64,000 bases of DNA from Halopiger aswanensis (GTDB lineage: Archaea; Halobacteriota; Halobacteria; Halobacteriales; Natrialbaceae): contig NZ_RAPO01000003.1 in the NCBI RefSeq assembly GCF_003610195.1, positions 434,001-498,000 on the forward strand, given 5' to 3'. Position numbers and translations under genes: made by a program. Of this stretch, positions 9,085-18,219 are shown in pieces. The first letter of the stretch is position 1, and every line of letters starts with the position of its first letter. Below the pieces are notes generated by a model. It searched no databases and was not told the DNA's origin. It was given only the letters and a program-made list of their open reading frames with translations.

Positions 9085-9378
9085 ACAGTGTTCCGTACGA
9101 AGACCCACCGTATAACGGGTTAACCCGGTTTCTGCTGATTGGGAAGTCCCGGAAACATGTTCGCCGCGAGTATATAAATGGGGACTCGACGGCGGCCGGA
9201 ACGACGGCTCGAGGAGACCTCGTTCACCACGGAACCAGTCGGGCGATATCGGAACCGGACGCGGTCGGTTCGATGTCGACAGCGGGTGCAGCCGCTGCAA
9301 TCGGGATCGAACCACAAACGAGCGTCTTCGAACGTACTTCTCGAGGGAGAACGGAAACCGATCGGATCGACGACGCGC
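9085..9378. other. Gap of about 290 bases with no gene seen
   Basis: Apart from the oxidase promoter at its left end I see no supported gene. The frames that cross it (9178-9486 plus, and the upstream extension of the oxidase frame) encode basic products without domains. Confidence 0.5.
9105..9116 (-). promoter_or_regulatory. TATA-like box of the multicopper oxidase
   Basis: On the minus strand the sequence GTTATACGG is centred about 27 bases before the ATG at 9084. That spacing is what leaderless haloarchaeal transcripts show, and it supports the short form of the protein over the longer open frame that extends to 9315. Confidence 0.5.
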
Positions 9379-10146
9379 TTACCGGAGCGTCGACAACGTC
9401 TCGCCGGCCTCGCGGGCGGCCTCGAGACACTCCGTCGCGTACCGGGGATCGTCCGTCGCGGCGGCCTCGCCGGCGAACTTCTCTAGGGCCTGCACGAGCG
9501 ACTCGCGGGCGCGCTCGAGGTCGCCGTCGACCGGCGGCGACGCGGCTGCGCGGCGGGTCGCTCGGTCGCGACGACCGCCAGCTCGGGACTCTTCGGCAGC
9601 CGACTGCGAGTCGCGGTCGGCAGCACGGGACGGCGTCTCCGCGTCGTCGGCCTGCCGGACGCGACGGGACGGACCCGACTCGCGGCTGCGCTCGCCCGAG
9701 GCGCTCGCGCGTCGATCCCGCTCGTCCGCGCCGCTCGAGTCGGTTCGGTCCGGCTCGGCGCTGGTGTCGGTCGTCGACGCCGTCTCGGCAGCGCCAGCGT
9801 CCGGCGCTGCGTCGGCGTCGGACGGCGACGCCACGTCGATCGACTGCGCCGACGCGTCGGTCGCGGCGGACTCGTCAGTCCCGGCAGCGTCGGGGGCTTC
9901 CTCGGCCGGCTGGGCCTCGAGGTCCGTTCCCTCGACGGCGTCGGGGTTGCCGTGACAGCTCGGACAGAATGTGGTGCCGTCCTGCTTGAAGAGGGGATCG
10001 CCGCAGGTACCGCAGTGCATGTTGGTCATCGTCGCACCCTTGAGCAGCAGATCGCTCATCCGCTGGGTGGCCTCCCGTTCGGCCTTGTCGCGCTCGTACT
10101 TCTCCCGGAGTTTCTCGCGCTCGGCTTCCTTGTCGAAATCGCTCAT
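9379..10146 (-). CDS. Zinc-ribbon protein of the Sjogren autoantigen 1 family
   Basis: A 255-residue protein. The N-terminus is a charged helix (KEAEREKLREKYERDKAERE) followed by a single zinc ribbon, CGTCGDPLFKQDGTTFCPSC at about residues 47-66. This is the arrangement of the archaeal and eukaryotic Sjogren/scleroderma autoantigen 1 (p27) family. The middle 100 residues are low-complexity Ala/Asp/Ser sequence, and the last 40 residues form a predicted helical hairpin (LERARESLVQALEKFAGEAA and ATECLEAAREAGETLSTL). The family is conserved in haloarchaea with no assigned activity. It stands at the head of a run of minus-strand genes. Confidence 0.85.
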   Translation of the reverse strand: MSDFDKEAEREKLREKYERDKAEREATQRMSDLLLKGATMTNMHCGTCGDPLFKQDGTTFCPSCHGNPDAVEGTDLEAQPAEEAPDAAGTDESAATDASAQSIDVASPSDADAAPDAGAAETASTTDTSAEPDRTDSSGADERDRRASASGERSRESGPSRRVRQADDAETPSRAADRDSQSAAEESRAGGRRDRATRRAAASPPVDGDLERARESLVQALEKFAGEAAATDDPRYATECLEAAREAGETLSTLR

Positions 10147-10235
10147 ACGCGACTAGAGGTGACGGGCCGTCGAAAAAGCTGCGACGGGACGACGGTATCG
10201 TTGCGGTGCCCGCGAGCGGTGCGGCCGACTCGGAC

Positions 10236-10664
10236 TCACTCCGTTCGCCGGTACATCCCCTTCGAGGCGGGACGCGTCTCCTCGTACCCGAACCGCTCGT
10301 AGAAGCCGTCGACGTCCGCCAGCAGGTTCACGTACGCGTCCGACGGCGCCGTCTCCTCGAGGTAGCGCTCGAGGGCCTCCATGATCCGCGTCCCGAGCCC
10401 CTGGCCCTGATGGTCCGGATGGACGGCCATATCCGAGATCTGATAGACGGTCCCGCCGTCCCCGACGATCCGCCCCATGCCGACGACCTCGCCGGTCGGC
10501 TCGTGGACCGCGACGACGCCGAACAGCGAGTTCGGGAGGCCGCGTTCGATCCCCTCGAGCGAGCGGGGCGACATCCCGGCTGCCTCGCGCAGGTGAGCGA
10601 ACGTTTCGGGCTCGGGGAGTTCCTCCCGGATCGCGTACGGATCCGACTCGTCGGTGTCAGCCAT
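10236..10664 (-). CDS. GNAT-family N-acetyltransferase
   Basis: A 142-residue acetyltransferase. The acetyl-CoA pyrophosphate-binding motif is clear: MAVHPDHQGQGLGTRIMEAL (Q-x-x-G-x-G type). Strand beta-4 (GVVAVHEPTGEVVGMGRIVGD) precedes it and a typical C-terminal FYERFGYEET follows. The start at 10664 (MADTDES) is preferred over a GTG/ATG extension nine codons upstream because haloarchaeal proteins commonly begin with such an acidic stretch. Substrate unknown; the neighbours are unrelated enzymes. Confidence 0.85.
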   Translation of the reverse strand: MADTDESDPYAIREELPEPETFAHLREAAGMSPRSLEGIERGLPNSLFGVVAVHEPTGEVVGMGRIVGDGGTVYQISDMAVHPDHQGQGLGTRIMEALERYLEETAPSDAYVNLLADVDGFYERFGYEETRPASKGMYRRTE

Positions 10665-10763
10665 AAGGCAGTGGTCCCGCCGATCGTACAAAATTCTGCT
10701 TACAACGCCGCTCCCGGAACTCGAGACCGAGGACGGACACGCGGTGGCTCGGACCGATTCCGC

Positions 10764-11540
10764 TCAGACCGACTCCTCGTGCCAGAACGTCCGAATTTCG
10801 GCTGCAACCCGATCGGGCGCCGTCTGAATACCGACGTGACCGACGTCCTCGAGGTCTACGAGGCGACTCCGGGGGAGGCGCTCGTCGAGCGTCCGGACGG
10901 CGTCGCGTAGATGCGACGGCCCGCGTTCGCCCGTCAGGAGGAGCGTCGGCCGCTCGCGGTCGATCGTCGCGGGGAGGTCGTAGGTCTCGACGGCCGCGGT
11001 CTCCCGAATCACGGTCTCGAGGAGGTCGAACTGCACGTCGTCGGGCCAGATCGGTAACCGCTCGGGCGCGGGGATCCCGGCGCCTTCCCGATAGAACCGC
11101 TTCATCGCGGCTTCGCGGCCGTCGGTCGCGAAGCGTTCCTGCAGACGGTCGCTGAGACTATCCGCACGGTGGTCGCCGACGAGCAGCGACGGCTCGTAGA
11201 GGGCGAGCCGATCGATCGAACGCTCGTCGGTCGCGGCCGCGGCGAGCGCCACGAGTCCGCCGAAGGAGTGCCCGAACACCGAGACGTCGCCCTCGAGCGC
11301 GTCGACGATCGCGCGGAGGTCGTCGACTTCGCGGTCGAGCCCGTACGCCTCGGCGTCGCCGCTCTCGCCGCGACCGCGTCTGTCGGGGACGACGAGCGTG
11401 AAGTCGTCCGCGAGCTGCTGTCGGAGAGGGTACCAGGACCGGCGCGTCGCCGAACTCCCGTGGAGGAGCACCAGCGGCGGCCCGTCGCCGACCGTTTCGT
11501 AGCCGATACGCGTGCCGTCTGCCGACGTTACCGTCTGCAT
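10764..11540 (-). CDS. Alpha/beta hydrolase
   Basis: A 258-residue alpha/beta hydrolase. The oxyanion motif is LVLLHGSSATRRSWYPL, the nucleophile elbow is VFGHSFGGLVAL (G-x-S-x-G, Ser at about residue 94), and the catalytic His is in DVGHVGIQTAPDRVAAEI near the C-terminus. The lid region is rich in acidic residues. The family covers esterases, lactonases and C-C hydrolases, and the substrate cannot be read from sequence. It lies between the acetyltransferase and a Bat-type regulator, all on the minus strand but with gaps of about 90-100 bases. Confidence 0.85.
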   Translation of the reverse strand: MQTVTSADGTRIGYETVGDGPPLVLLHGSSATRRSWYPLRQQLADDFTLVVPDRRGRGESGDAEAYGLDREVDDLRAIVDALEGDVSVFGHSFGGLVALAAAATDERSIDRLALYEPSLLVGDHRADSLSDRLQERFATDGREAAMKRFYREGAGIPAPERLPIWPDDVQFDLLETVIRETAAVETYDLPATIDRERPTLLLTGERGPSHLRDAVRTLDERLPRSRLVDLEDVGHVGIQTAPDRVAAEIRTFWHEESV

Positions 11541-11629
11541 CGTTGGGAGTACTGCTTCGAGGCGGTTCCGGGTAGGGCTGACTCTCGATCGTCCGGCCGT
11601 TTAAAAGGAGACTCGCCGACGGACCGCCC

Positions 11630-12316
11630 TCACCGGTGCAGCGGCGGCCACATCGTGGCGACCGACTCCTCGAGGAGTTGCGTCTGGGCGCGGCGCAGGC
11701 GTTCGGAGGCCGACGACGTCGAAATATCGAGTTCGGCGGCGACGTCCTCGAGCGACGCGCCCCGCGGAACGTCGAAATACCCCAGTTCGTAGGCCGTCCG
11801 CAGCGCCTCGCGCTGGGGGTCGGTGAGGCCGTCGCCGGGCGGCTCGGGATCGCCGTCTCGAGTGAGCCGGCGGAGCCGGAAACAGTCGTTGCGCTGCCAG
11901 AACTCCCGAAACGCGTCGAACGCCGCGCGGTCGGCGAACCAGCCCGTCTGCGTCCATCCCTCGTCGGTCACGTCGATCCGTTCGATGATCGCGTCGGCCG
12001 TCGCGAGCGCCTTCAGCCCCTCGAGGTCGTCGAGGTGAGGGCCGAGCTGTTCCTCGAAGCTGAGCGCCGGGAGCGCCTGATAGCGTCGCGTGTCGCCCGC
12101 CCGACCCACCAGCGTCCACTCGGCGACGTCGACGGCGTCGTCGAAGGCCCGTTCGATCGCCGCCGGCGAGCCGCCGGTCACGGTGGCGAGAAACGGCGGC
12201 CGCTCGCCGTGATTGTACTGTAACTCGAGCGTCAGCGCCGCCTCCGGGACGGCCGCCGCGACGCCGACGAGCGGAAGGTGTTCGCAGGGGATGTCGAATT
12301 CGGCCACGAGACCCAT
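11630..12316 (-). CDS. Bacterio-opsin-activator-type HTH regulator
   Basis: A 228-residue transcription regulator of the haloarchaeal HTH-10 family. The C-terminal 60 residues carry the signature LTDPQREALRTAYELGYFDV followed by the helix-turn-helix ASLEDVAAELDISTSSASER. The N-terminal 150 residues form the mixed alpha/beta sensor domain (FDIPCEHLPLVGVAAAVPEA onward) seen in these proteins. There is no PAS or GAF domain, so it is the short form. Regulated genes are unknown; the alpha/beta hydrolase gene 90 bases downstream is a candidate by position. Confidence 0.88.
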   Translation of the reverse strand: MGLVAEFDIPCEHLPLVGVAAAVPEAALTLELQYNHGERPPFLATVTGGSPAAIERAFDDAVDVAEWTLVGRAGDTRRYQALPALSFEEQLGPHLDDLEGLKALATADAIIERIDVTDEGWTQTGWFADRAAFDAFREFWQRNDCFRLRRLTRDGDPEPPGDGLTDPQREALRTAYELGYFDVPRGASLEDVAAELDISTSSASERLRRAQTQLLEESVATMWPPLHR

Positions 12317-12424
12317 GCCGGCCAGTAGCCGAATCCGGCCCTAAATCAGTTCCATTCGATCGCCGAAACCGCGGCGAGATGGACGGGATCGGTCGGCCGC
12401 CGCTCGAAACCGCCGGGCTCTCGG

Positions 12425-12898
12425 TCAGGAACGGCGCTCGAGTCCCGCCTCGACGGCCTCGACGGCCGCTGCGGGCGTCTCGACGGTCTCGATCTCGATC
12501 GCGAGGTCCTCGAGACTCGAAAGCTCGTGAGTCTCGAGACCGACGACGGGGCGGTCGTAGATGCCGGCGAAACCGATCTCGGTGAGAGTCCCGACGCCGC
12601 CGGACAGCGCGATGACGGCGTCGCCGTTCAGCGGGACCAGCGCGTTTCTGGCGTGACCGAGCCCGGTCGCGATCGGGACGTCGACGTAGTCGTTGGCCGC
12701 GCTCGTCGTCGCCTCGGGGAGGATGCCGATGGTCGTTCCGTCCTCGTCTTTCGCACCGCGACAGACCGCCTCCATCGTGCCGCCGCGGCCGCCGCAGACG
12801 ACCGCGTGGCCCCGCGCGGCGAGTTCGCGGCCGACTGCCTCGGCGACCGCGGCTTCCTCGTCCGTGATCGTGCCGCCGCCGATGACGCTGACGCGCAT
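12425..12898 (-). CDS. SLOG/LOG-like nucleotide-binding protein (TIGR00725 type)
   Basis: A 157-residue Rossmann-like protein. It starts [20 protein letters not shown] (phosphate-binding loop), then [39 protein letters not shown] and [12 protein letters not shown], the classic pattern of the LOG/SLOG superfamily (GGxGT). The start at 12898 puts the loop at the very N-terminus; the frame is open further upstream but reads as low-complexity. Plant and bacterial LOG relatives release cytokinin from nucleotides. This small archaeal branch has no proven reaction, and the PGGxGTxxE catalytic motif is only partly present ([11 protein letters not shown]). Confidence 0.82.
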   Translation of the reverse strand: MRVSVIGGGTITDEEAAVAEAVGRELAARGHAVVCGGRGGTMEAVCRGAKDEDGTTIGILPEATTSAANDYVDVPIATGLGHARNALVPLNGDAVIALSGGVGTLTEIGFAGIYDRPVVGLETHELSSLEDLAIEIETVETPAAAVEAVEAGLERRS

Positions 12899-13057
12899 AC
12901 TCGAGTGGGCGGCGCCGGAGCCTATGGACGATTCGGTTGCTGCCGGCCGTCGTTCGCCGAAGGGGTTCGACAACTGTCGACCGGAAACCTCGTCGAACCG
13001 GCTGAAGCGCCCGTTTTCGACGGATTTAACGCAAGGGGTGGTAGAGTTTTACACGGT

Positions 13058-13972
13058 ATGACGAAAGTTAGCGTGGTCGGCGCGGCCGGAACGGTCGGGG
13101 CCGCCGCTGCCTACAACATCGCGCTTCGGGACATCGCGGACGAACTGGTGCTGGTCGACATTCCGGACAAGGAAGACGACACGATCGGCCAGGCCGCCGA
13201 CGTCAACCACGGCGCAGCGTACGATTCGAACACGACGATCCGTCAGGGCGGCTACGAGGACACCGCCGGCTCGGACGTCGTCGTCATCACGGCCGGCATC
13301 CCGCGCCAGCCGGGCCAGACCCGCATCGATCTGGCGGGCGACAACGCGCCGATCATGGAGGACATCGGCTCCTCGCTGGCCGAGCACAACGACGACTTCA
13401 TCACCGTCACCACGTCGAACCCGGTCGACCTCCTCAATCGCCACCTCTACGAGTCAGGCGACCGCGCACGCGAGAAAGTGATCGGCTTCGGCGGCCGCCT
13501 CGATTCGGCCCGCTTCCGCTACGTCATCGCCGAACGCTTCGACGCGCCCGTCCAGAACGTCGAGGCGACCATCCTCGGCGAGCACGGCGACGCCCAGGTC
13601 CCCGTGTTCTCCAAGGTGCGGGTCAACGGCCAGGACCTCGAGTTCGACGACGAGGAGAAAGCAGAGTTACTCGAGGAACTCCAGACCTCCGCGATGAACG
13701 TCATCGAGAAGAAAGGCGCCACCCAGTGGGGCCCCGCCACGGGCGTCGGCCACACGGTCGAGGCCATCCTCCGAGACACCGGCGAGGTGCTGCCCTGCAG
13801 CGTCAAACTCGAGGGCGAGTACGGCCACGAGGACGCCGCCTTCGGCGTCCCCGTGAAGCTGGGTTCGGACGGCGTCGAGGAGATCGTCGAGTGGGATCTA
13901 ACCGAGTTCGAGCGCAACCAGCTCGGCGAGGCCGCCGAGAAGCTCTCGGACCAGTACGACAAGATCGCGTAA
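13058..13972 (+). CDS. mdh: Malate dehydrogenase
   Basis: A 304-residue NAD-dependent dehydrogenase of the LDH-like type, the length of the well-studied haloarchaeal enzyme. The start at 13058 gives [20 protein letters not shown], the dinucleotide-binding loop. [16 protein letters not shown] carries the substrate-binding arginines, [15 protein letters not shown] follows, and [14 protein letters not shown] holds the catalytic histidine. The protein is strongly acidic, as expected for a halophile. It interconverts malate and oxaloacetate in the citric acid cycle. A weak TATA-like TTTAAC at 13025-13030 lies about 30 bases upstream, consistent with a leaderless transcript. Confidence 0.95.
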   Translation: MTKVSVVGAAGTVGAAAAYNIALRDIADELVLVDIPDKEDDTIGQAADVNHGAAYDSNTTIRQGGYEDTAGSDVVVITAGIPRQPGQTRIDLAGDNAPIMEDIGSSLAEHNDDFITVTTSNPVDLLNRHLYESGDRAREKVIGFGGRLDSARFRYVIAERFDAPVQNVEATILGEHGDAQVPVFSKVRVNGQDLEFDDEEKAELLEELQTSAMNVIEKKGATQWGPATGVGHTVEAILRDTGEVLPCSVKLEGEYGHEDAAFGVPVKLGSDGVEEIVEWDLTEFERNQLGEAAEKLSDQYDKIA

Positions 13973-14054
13973 CGACCGCTTCCCGGATTCTTTTCGCAGC
14001 GCACCCGACGCACTGTCGACTGCGAGTCGCCGCAGGTGCAACCGAGGCCGATCC

Positions 14055-14300
14055 TCAGGGAATCAACTGCTCGCCGTCGTCGTCGTAGATTTTGATCGCG
14101 TCGACGGGACAGGTCCGGGCGGCGAACTTCGCGTCGAGTTCCGCGTCGTCGGGCACCTCCCGAACGAAGACGCCGTCCTCGACCTCCTCGCTGTCCGCGA
14201 GGTCGGCCTTGCCGGTCGATTTGTTCTCCTCGAAGGCGTCCCACTCGGCGACGCACTGGAACATCCCGATGCAGACGTCCTCGTCGAATTCGACCTTCAT
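14055..14300 (-). CDS. Small single-cluster ferredoxin
   Basis: An 81-residue acidic electron carrier. The N-terminal half has DEDVCIGMFQCVAEWDAFEE and the C-terminal half RTCPVDAIKIYDDDGEQ. That gives only three cysteines in a C-x5-C ... C-P pattern, which points to a [3Fe-4S] cluster or a [4Fe-4S] cluster with a non-Cys ligand, as in ferredoxins that serve cytochrome P450s. The start at 14300 (MKVEFDEDV) is favoured; a start seven codons upstream is possible. It is separate from, and convergent with, malate dehydrogenase. Confidence 0.85.
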   Translation of the reverse strand: MKVEFDEDVCIGMFQCVAEWDAFEENKSTGKADLADSEEVEDGVFVREVPDDAELDAKFAARTCPVDAIKIYDDDGEQLIP

Positions 14301-14424
14301 AGGAGCCCGTTCGGCCGACATCGGTAAAGCCCTGACGGGACGCCGATCGACCCACCGCAGGTTATAAAAATACGTATTATTTTGATGTTGAATTTAAGTT
14401 TAGAGAGGTGAGGTATATGACTGC

Positions 14425-15501
14425 ATGGCTGGTAACTCAGACAGATCGGGAGGGGCAGACGGGACGAATCGACGGCGGATGCTTGGCCTCGGCGCGGGGC
14501 TCCTGGGACTGGGCGCGGTCACGGCCGGGTTGCGACCCGGTGCGGCCGTCACTGGGACAGGCAGCGATCAGAACGGCGACCTCGCCGCGGTACAGCAGGA
14601 CGATACCGACGGCTGTGCCGCGATGTCTCAGTGGGACGTCTCGCTCGCAGAAACGACCGCCGACTGGAACACGCGCTCGAGTGCCAGCAGGTACTGCTCC
14701 GTGCCGTGCGAGACGACCGAGGGAACCGCCCTCGAGCGCGGCCAGCAGATCCGGATTGCGGCCGACGACGCCAGCGGCGGCTTTCCGGACGCGGTCTACA
14801 CGATCGTCTCGACCCACGAGGGGACGGCCGTTCGACTGACGCAAGGCGGCCTCGAGCGGATCGGGGCGAGCGATTCGGCGGCGGCGACGCTCGGCGGGCG
14901 GGCGGTTCATCCGAGCTACGACACGCGCGAGTTGGGCCGGTACAACGACGAGTACGTCGAGTATCTCGTCGGCGAGGACGACGAGACGACCGACGTGTTC
15001 GCGATGGCGCCCCACGGCGGCTTCGTCGAGTACGGCACGGACTTTCAGGCCGAACGGGTCGCGAACCTGCGCGGCGATCTGGCCTGGATCTGTGCTGGAT
15101 TCAACGACGGCGGCGGCGCGTACAGCCGCTGGCACGTTCCCTCGACCGAGATCAACCGCCGGTCGTTCCCGCTGCTCGACGGCCTGTCGGACCAGCCCGG
15201 CGACTGGGCCGTGTCGTTCCACGGCTACGCGGACGAGACCGTCTTCGTCGGCGGCACCGCCAGCGAGGCTGATCGACAACTCGTCGCCGAAGAAATCAGC
15301 GCCCGCATCGACGGGGTCGACGTCGTTCTGGCGAGCGGCGACGCGACCGACTACGACGGCGCCGCGCCGACGAACATTCTGAACGAGTCCGCGCCGGTTG
15401 GCCGGACCATTCAGATCGAGCAGCCGTCGGGCGTGCGACAGCGCCAGTGGCGCGCCGTCGCCGACGGCGTCGTTTCGGGGCTCGAGACGCTGCTCGAGTA
15501 G
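14425..15501 (+). CDS. Tat-exported poly-gamma-glutamate hydrolase family protein
   Basis: A 358-residue exported protein with the Tat signal NRRRMLGLGAGLLGLGAVTA at residues 13-32. The body matches the phage-type poly-gamma-glutamate hydrolase family: VFAMAPHGGFVEYGTDFQAE (metal-binding His plus Glu), a central region, and WAVSFHGYADETVFVGG with a second His. Enzymes of this family are zinc amidases that cut gamma-linked polyglutamate. A TATA-like TATAAAAATA at 14363-14372 precedes it, and a GAGGTGAGG stretch at 14405-14413 can serve as ribosome site. Some haloarchaea secrete polyglutamate, so the protein may recycle its own or other cells' polymer. Confidence 0.8.
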   Translation: MAGNSDRSGGADGTNRRRMLGLGAGLLGLGAVTAGLRPGAAVTGTGSDQNGDLAAVQQDDTDGCAAMSQWDVSLAETTADWNTRSSASRYCSVPCETTEGTALERGQQIRIAADDASGGFPDAVYTIVSTHEGTAVRLTQGGLERIGASDSAAATLGGRAVHPSYDTRELGRYNDEYVEYLVGEDDETTDVFAMAPHGGFVEYGTDFQAERVANLRGDLAWICAGFNDGGGAYSRWHVPSTEINRRSFPLLDGLSDQPGDWAVSFHGYADETVFVGGTASEADRQLVAEEISARIDGVDVVLASGDATDYDGAAPTNILNESAPVGRTIQIEQPSGVRQRQWRAVADGVVSGLETLLE

Positions 15502-15630
15502 CAGCCGTCAGCAGCCGCCGCGACCGGACCAACAGCGGCCGGGCCGGCTGGACGATCGAACGCGCGGTCGTCGGTCGGTGAGCCTCGAGTCAACGCTTTT
15601 CCCGGCGGTTGTGGAAGAACAGCGGACAGA

Positions 15631-16839
15631 ATGGTCACCCCGTCGTCTACGCTAGTCATCGGCGTCGCGATCGTTGCCTGCCTGTGTATGGCGTGGGTCC
15701 TCGGCGCCAACAGCAACTCGCCGCCGTTCGCCCCGGCGATCGGCGCGAACGCGATTTCGACGATGCGGGCCGCGTTCGTCATCGGACTACTCGCGACCGC
15801 GGGGGCGCTCATGCAGGGCGGGAGCATCTCGGAGACCATCGGCGCCGACCTCATCGACGGGGTCGCGATCACGCCGCTTGCGGCCACCGCGGGGTTGCTC
15901 ACCGCGGCGACGTTCATGGGAATCGGCATCTACACGCGGTATCCGATTCCCGCGGCGTTCGCGACGACGGGCGCAATGGTCGGCGTCGGCCTCGCGCTGG
16001 GCGGCGATCCGGCAGTGGCGACCTACCGGCGACTCGGGACCTTCTGGCTGCTCGTGCCGATCATGTCCGGGGGGCTCGCGTACGCGACGGCGACGATCCT
16101 CCGGCGCGACGACGTGCCGGAATCGATCGGCGTCCCGCTGTTGGCGGGCATCGTCGGGGCGATCCTCGCGAACGTTCGACTGGGCGTCATTCCGGATCCG
16201 GTAGCGAGCCAGGGGACGCTCGCCCGGTTTCTCGCTCGCCGGTTCGGGGGTGGCCCGACGCTCGTCGGAGACGTCACCCTCGGAGCCGCCCTCGTGACGA
16301 TCGGCGCCGGCGCCCTCGCGTTCTACTGGGTTCGCAAGCGGGTCCTCGCCTCCGTCGAGCACGGCATCCGCTCGTTCCTGCTCGTCCTCGGCGGTATCGT
16401 CGCCTTTTCGTCGGGCGGGTCGCAGGTCGGGCTCGCGACGGGGCCGCTCGAGAACCTCTTCCGAACCGAACTCGGGCTGCCGAGCATCGTGTTGCTGTCG
16501 ATCGGCGCGACGGGGATTCTCGCCGGCGCCTGGATGGGTGCGCCGCGGCTCCTGCAGGCGACCTCGCGGGAGTACGCCCAGCTCGGCGTCCGGCGCTCGA
16601 TCGCGGCGCTCGTCCCCGGTTTCATCATCGCGCAGGTGGCGATCGCGCTGGGGATTCCGATCTCGTTGAACAACATCGTCCTCTCGGGCGTGATCGGCGG
16701 CGGCCTGGCGGCCGGATCGGCCGGCGTCTCGCGGCGCAAGATCGGCGTGACGATCGCGTTCTGGCTGCTGACGCTTGGCAGTTCGACCGCCGTCGGCTAC
16801 GGGCTCTATCGGGGGCTCGCGGCGGTTCTCGGCGGCTGA
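15631..16839 (+). CDS. PiT-family inorganic phosphate transporter
   Basis: A 402-residue integral membrane protein with about ten hydrophobic segments. The duplicated PiT signature is visible: WVLGANSNSPPFAPAIGANA with MRAAFVIGLLATAGALMQGG in the first half, and GIPISLNNIVLSGVIGGGLA in the second. The first motif differs from the usual GANDVANAFG by using SNSPPFAP, a variation seen in archaeal members. It takes up phosphate with a cation. The neighbours are a convergent universal stress protein and, upstream, the poly-gamma-glutamate hydrolase; neither shows that it belongs to a phosphate operon. Confidence 0.9.
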   Translation: MVTPSSTLVIGVAIVACLCMAWVLGANSNSPPFAPAIGANAISTMRAAFVIGLLATAGALMQGGSISETIGADLIDGVAITPLAATAGLLTAATFMGIGIYTRYPIPAAFATTGAMVGVGLALGGDPAVATYRRLGTFWLLVPIMSGGLAYATATILRRDDVPESIGVPLLAGIVGAILANVRLGVIPDPVASQGTLARFLARRFGGGPTLVGDVTLGAALVTIGAGALAFYWVRKRVLASVEHGIRSFLLVLGGIVAFSSGGSQVGLATGPLENLFRTELGLPSIVLLSIGATGILAGAWMGAPRLLQATSREYAQLGVRRSIAALVPGFIIAQVAIALGIPISLNNIVLSGVIGGGLAAGSAGVSRRKIGVTIAFWLLTLGSSTAVGYGLYRGLAAVLGG

Positions 16840-16879
16840 TCCCGAATCCGCCGCTCGAGTCGAGCGCATCCAGTCGGCC

Positions 16880-17317
16880 TTACTCGAGGACCGTGACCGG
16901 CTCGGTGGTCCGCTCGACGACCGTCGCGGCGATACCGCGGCCGAGGAAGCGACGCAAGAATCCGGACGACCGGGTATCGTGGCCGTACATGACGACGTGG
17001 TCCACGGCCTCGTCGCTCGCGTATTGCGGAACGACCGTTCCGGGCCGTCCCTCGACGGTGTCGATCCGCACGCGATCCCGTTTCGCGCGCGGAACGGTCT
17101 CGAGCAGGGCTTGCGACTTCCGGCGCGCCTGCGCCGTTCGCTCGTCGTCGCGCTCGAGGACGCCGCCCTCGCTGAGCGGCGCGTCAAGCGGCGTCACGAC
17201 CGAAAGCAGCGTGACGTCGGCGTTGGGAAACGTCTCGAGGGCGTAGGCCAGCGCCTCGTCCTCCCGCGGGCGGCCGAGCGCGGGGACGAGGACGCGGTCC
17301 GGGTCCGAATCGGCCAT
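16880..17317 (-). CDS. Universal stress protein (UspA) family
   Basis: A 145-residue single UspA domain. It opens with DPDRVLVPALGRPREDEALA and has a helix-strand core with VDHVVMYGHDTRSSGFLRR before FLGRGIAATVVERTTEPVTVL. The nucleotide-binding G-2x-G-9x-S/T motif is degenerate (GHD...G..GRGIA), so ATP binding is uncertain. Family members respond to stress and can bind ATP or small metabolites. It converges with the phosphate transporter and is divergent from the membrane protein at 17469. Confidence 0.85.
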   Translation of the reverse strand: MADSDPDRVLVPALGRPREDEALAYALETFPNADVTLLSVVTPLDAPLSEGGVLERDDERTAQARRKSQALLETVPRAKRDRVRIDTVEGRPGTVVPQYASDEAVDHVVMYGHDTRSSGFLRRFLGRGIAATVVERTTEPVTVLE

Positions 17318-17468
17318 GCGCCGTCTTCGGTCGCCACCGGCATCGGTCTATCGCTCGCAGGGGTTGACAGACAGCGCGCCCCGATGGAAGTACCGATCTG
17401 TGAAGGGTTTCGAGCATGCGCGAGAAGAAGTCAATAAATTGATTGTTAGCGGCGCGTACGTTCTCGAT

Positions 17469-18134
17469 GTGCGTTCCTCGCGGAAGCGATCGCAGACGGC
17501 GTTCGTCTGGGTACTCCTCGCGAATCTCGCGTCGGTGCTCGCGATCCGGTGGTACGACTGGCAGGCGCACGCGCTCCTGATCGTCTACTGGCTCGAGACC
17601 GGGGTCGTTCTGGCGGTCTACGCGGCGAAGATCCTTCGAGCCGAAGGAACCGACGATCCGGCAGAGATTCGGTCGTGGACGCAAGTCGACGGCGAGCCGC
17701 CCGAAGCGTACATCGGAGAGTCAAATCGACAGGTCGCCGACGCGCTCGTCCTGAACTACGTCGGCATCTGGCTTTTCGCGGGTGGATTCATTCTCCTCAT
17801 CCCGTTCACTGAAGAGGCGATTCTGGAACTAGCGAGTCCGGACGCCGTCGCCCTCGCGGGCGTCAGTCTCATCGGCTACCACATCTTCTCGTACTGGTAC
17901 GAGTACGTCGGATTGCGGGAGTACGAACGGCGGGGCCCGGTATCGTTGCTGGTCGAGCCGGCACCGCGATTCTGGGCGCTCCTGCTGACCCTCATCTTCG
18001 GCCTGGGTGCGACCCAGTTTACCCGAACTCCGACGGGAGTGATCGTCGTGCTGGTGTTCTTCAAGACCTGTGCCGATCTCATCGCCCACCGGCGAGAGCG
18101 CAAGCGCGCTCTCGAGGCGGTGTCCGAGTCGTGA
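17469..18134 (+). CDS. Membrane protein of the DUF6498 type
   Basis: A 221-residue protein with about five to six membrane segments ([103 protein letters not shown]). It ends with the basic [11 protein letters not shown]. It resembles the uncharacterised DUF6498 family. The start is uncertain. GTG at 17469 is preferred because AATAAATT at 17433-17440 is a TATA-like box at leaderless spacing; the longer frame back to 17316 overlaps the divergent stress-protein gene and reads as non-coding. Function unknown. Confidence 0.65.
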   Translation: MRSSRKRSQTAFVWVLLANLASVLAIRWYDWQAHALLIVYWLETGVVLAVYAAKILRAEGTDDPAEIRSWTQVDGEPPEAYIGESNRQVADALVLNYVGIWLFAGGFILLIPFTEEAILELASPDAVALAGVSLIGYHIFSYWYEYVGLREYERRGPVSLLVEPAPRFWALLLTLIFGLGATQFTRTPTGVIVVLVFFKTCADLIAHRRERKRALEAVSES

Positions 18135-18188
18135 GAAGAGCCAGCAGATTCGATTCTCGAGCGGAGGGTTCGGCCGCCGAGACGACAG

Positions 18189-18194
18189 TTTAAA
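18189..18194 (+). promoter_or_regulatory. TATA-like box of hel308
   Basis: TTTAAA centred about 28 bases before the ATG at 18220. It supports that ATG as the start of a leaderless mRNA, rather than the longer open frame that extends back to 18070. Confidence 0.55.
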
Positions 18195-18219
18195 CCACGG
18201 GACGCGCCAAAGACGGGTA

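Noticed and set aside
9178-9486. A plus-strand ORF between the multicopper oxidase and the zinc-ribbon gene
   Set aside because: Arg-rich product without a domain; it overlaps the 3' end of the well-supported gene on the other strand.
14417-14839. An ATG at 14417 with ideal Shine-Dalgarno spacing in another frame of the poly-gamma-glutamate hydrolase gene
   Set aside because: The frame gives a basic shadow product that loses the Tat signal and all hydrolase motifs; the start at 14425 gives a complete family protein.
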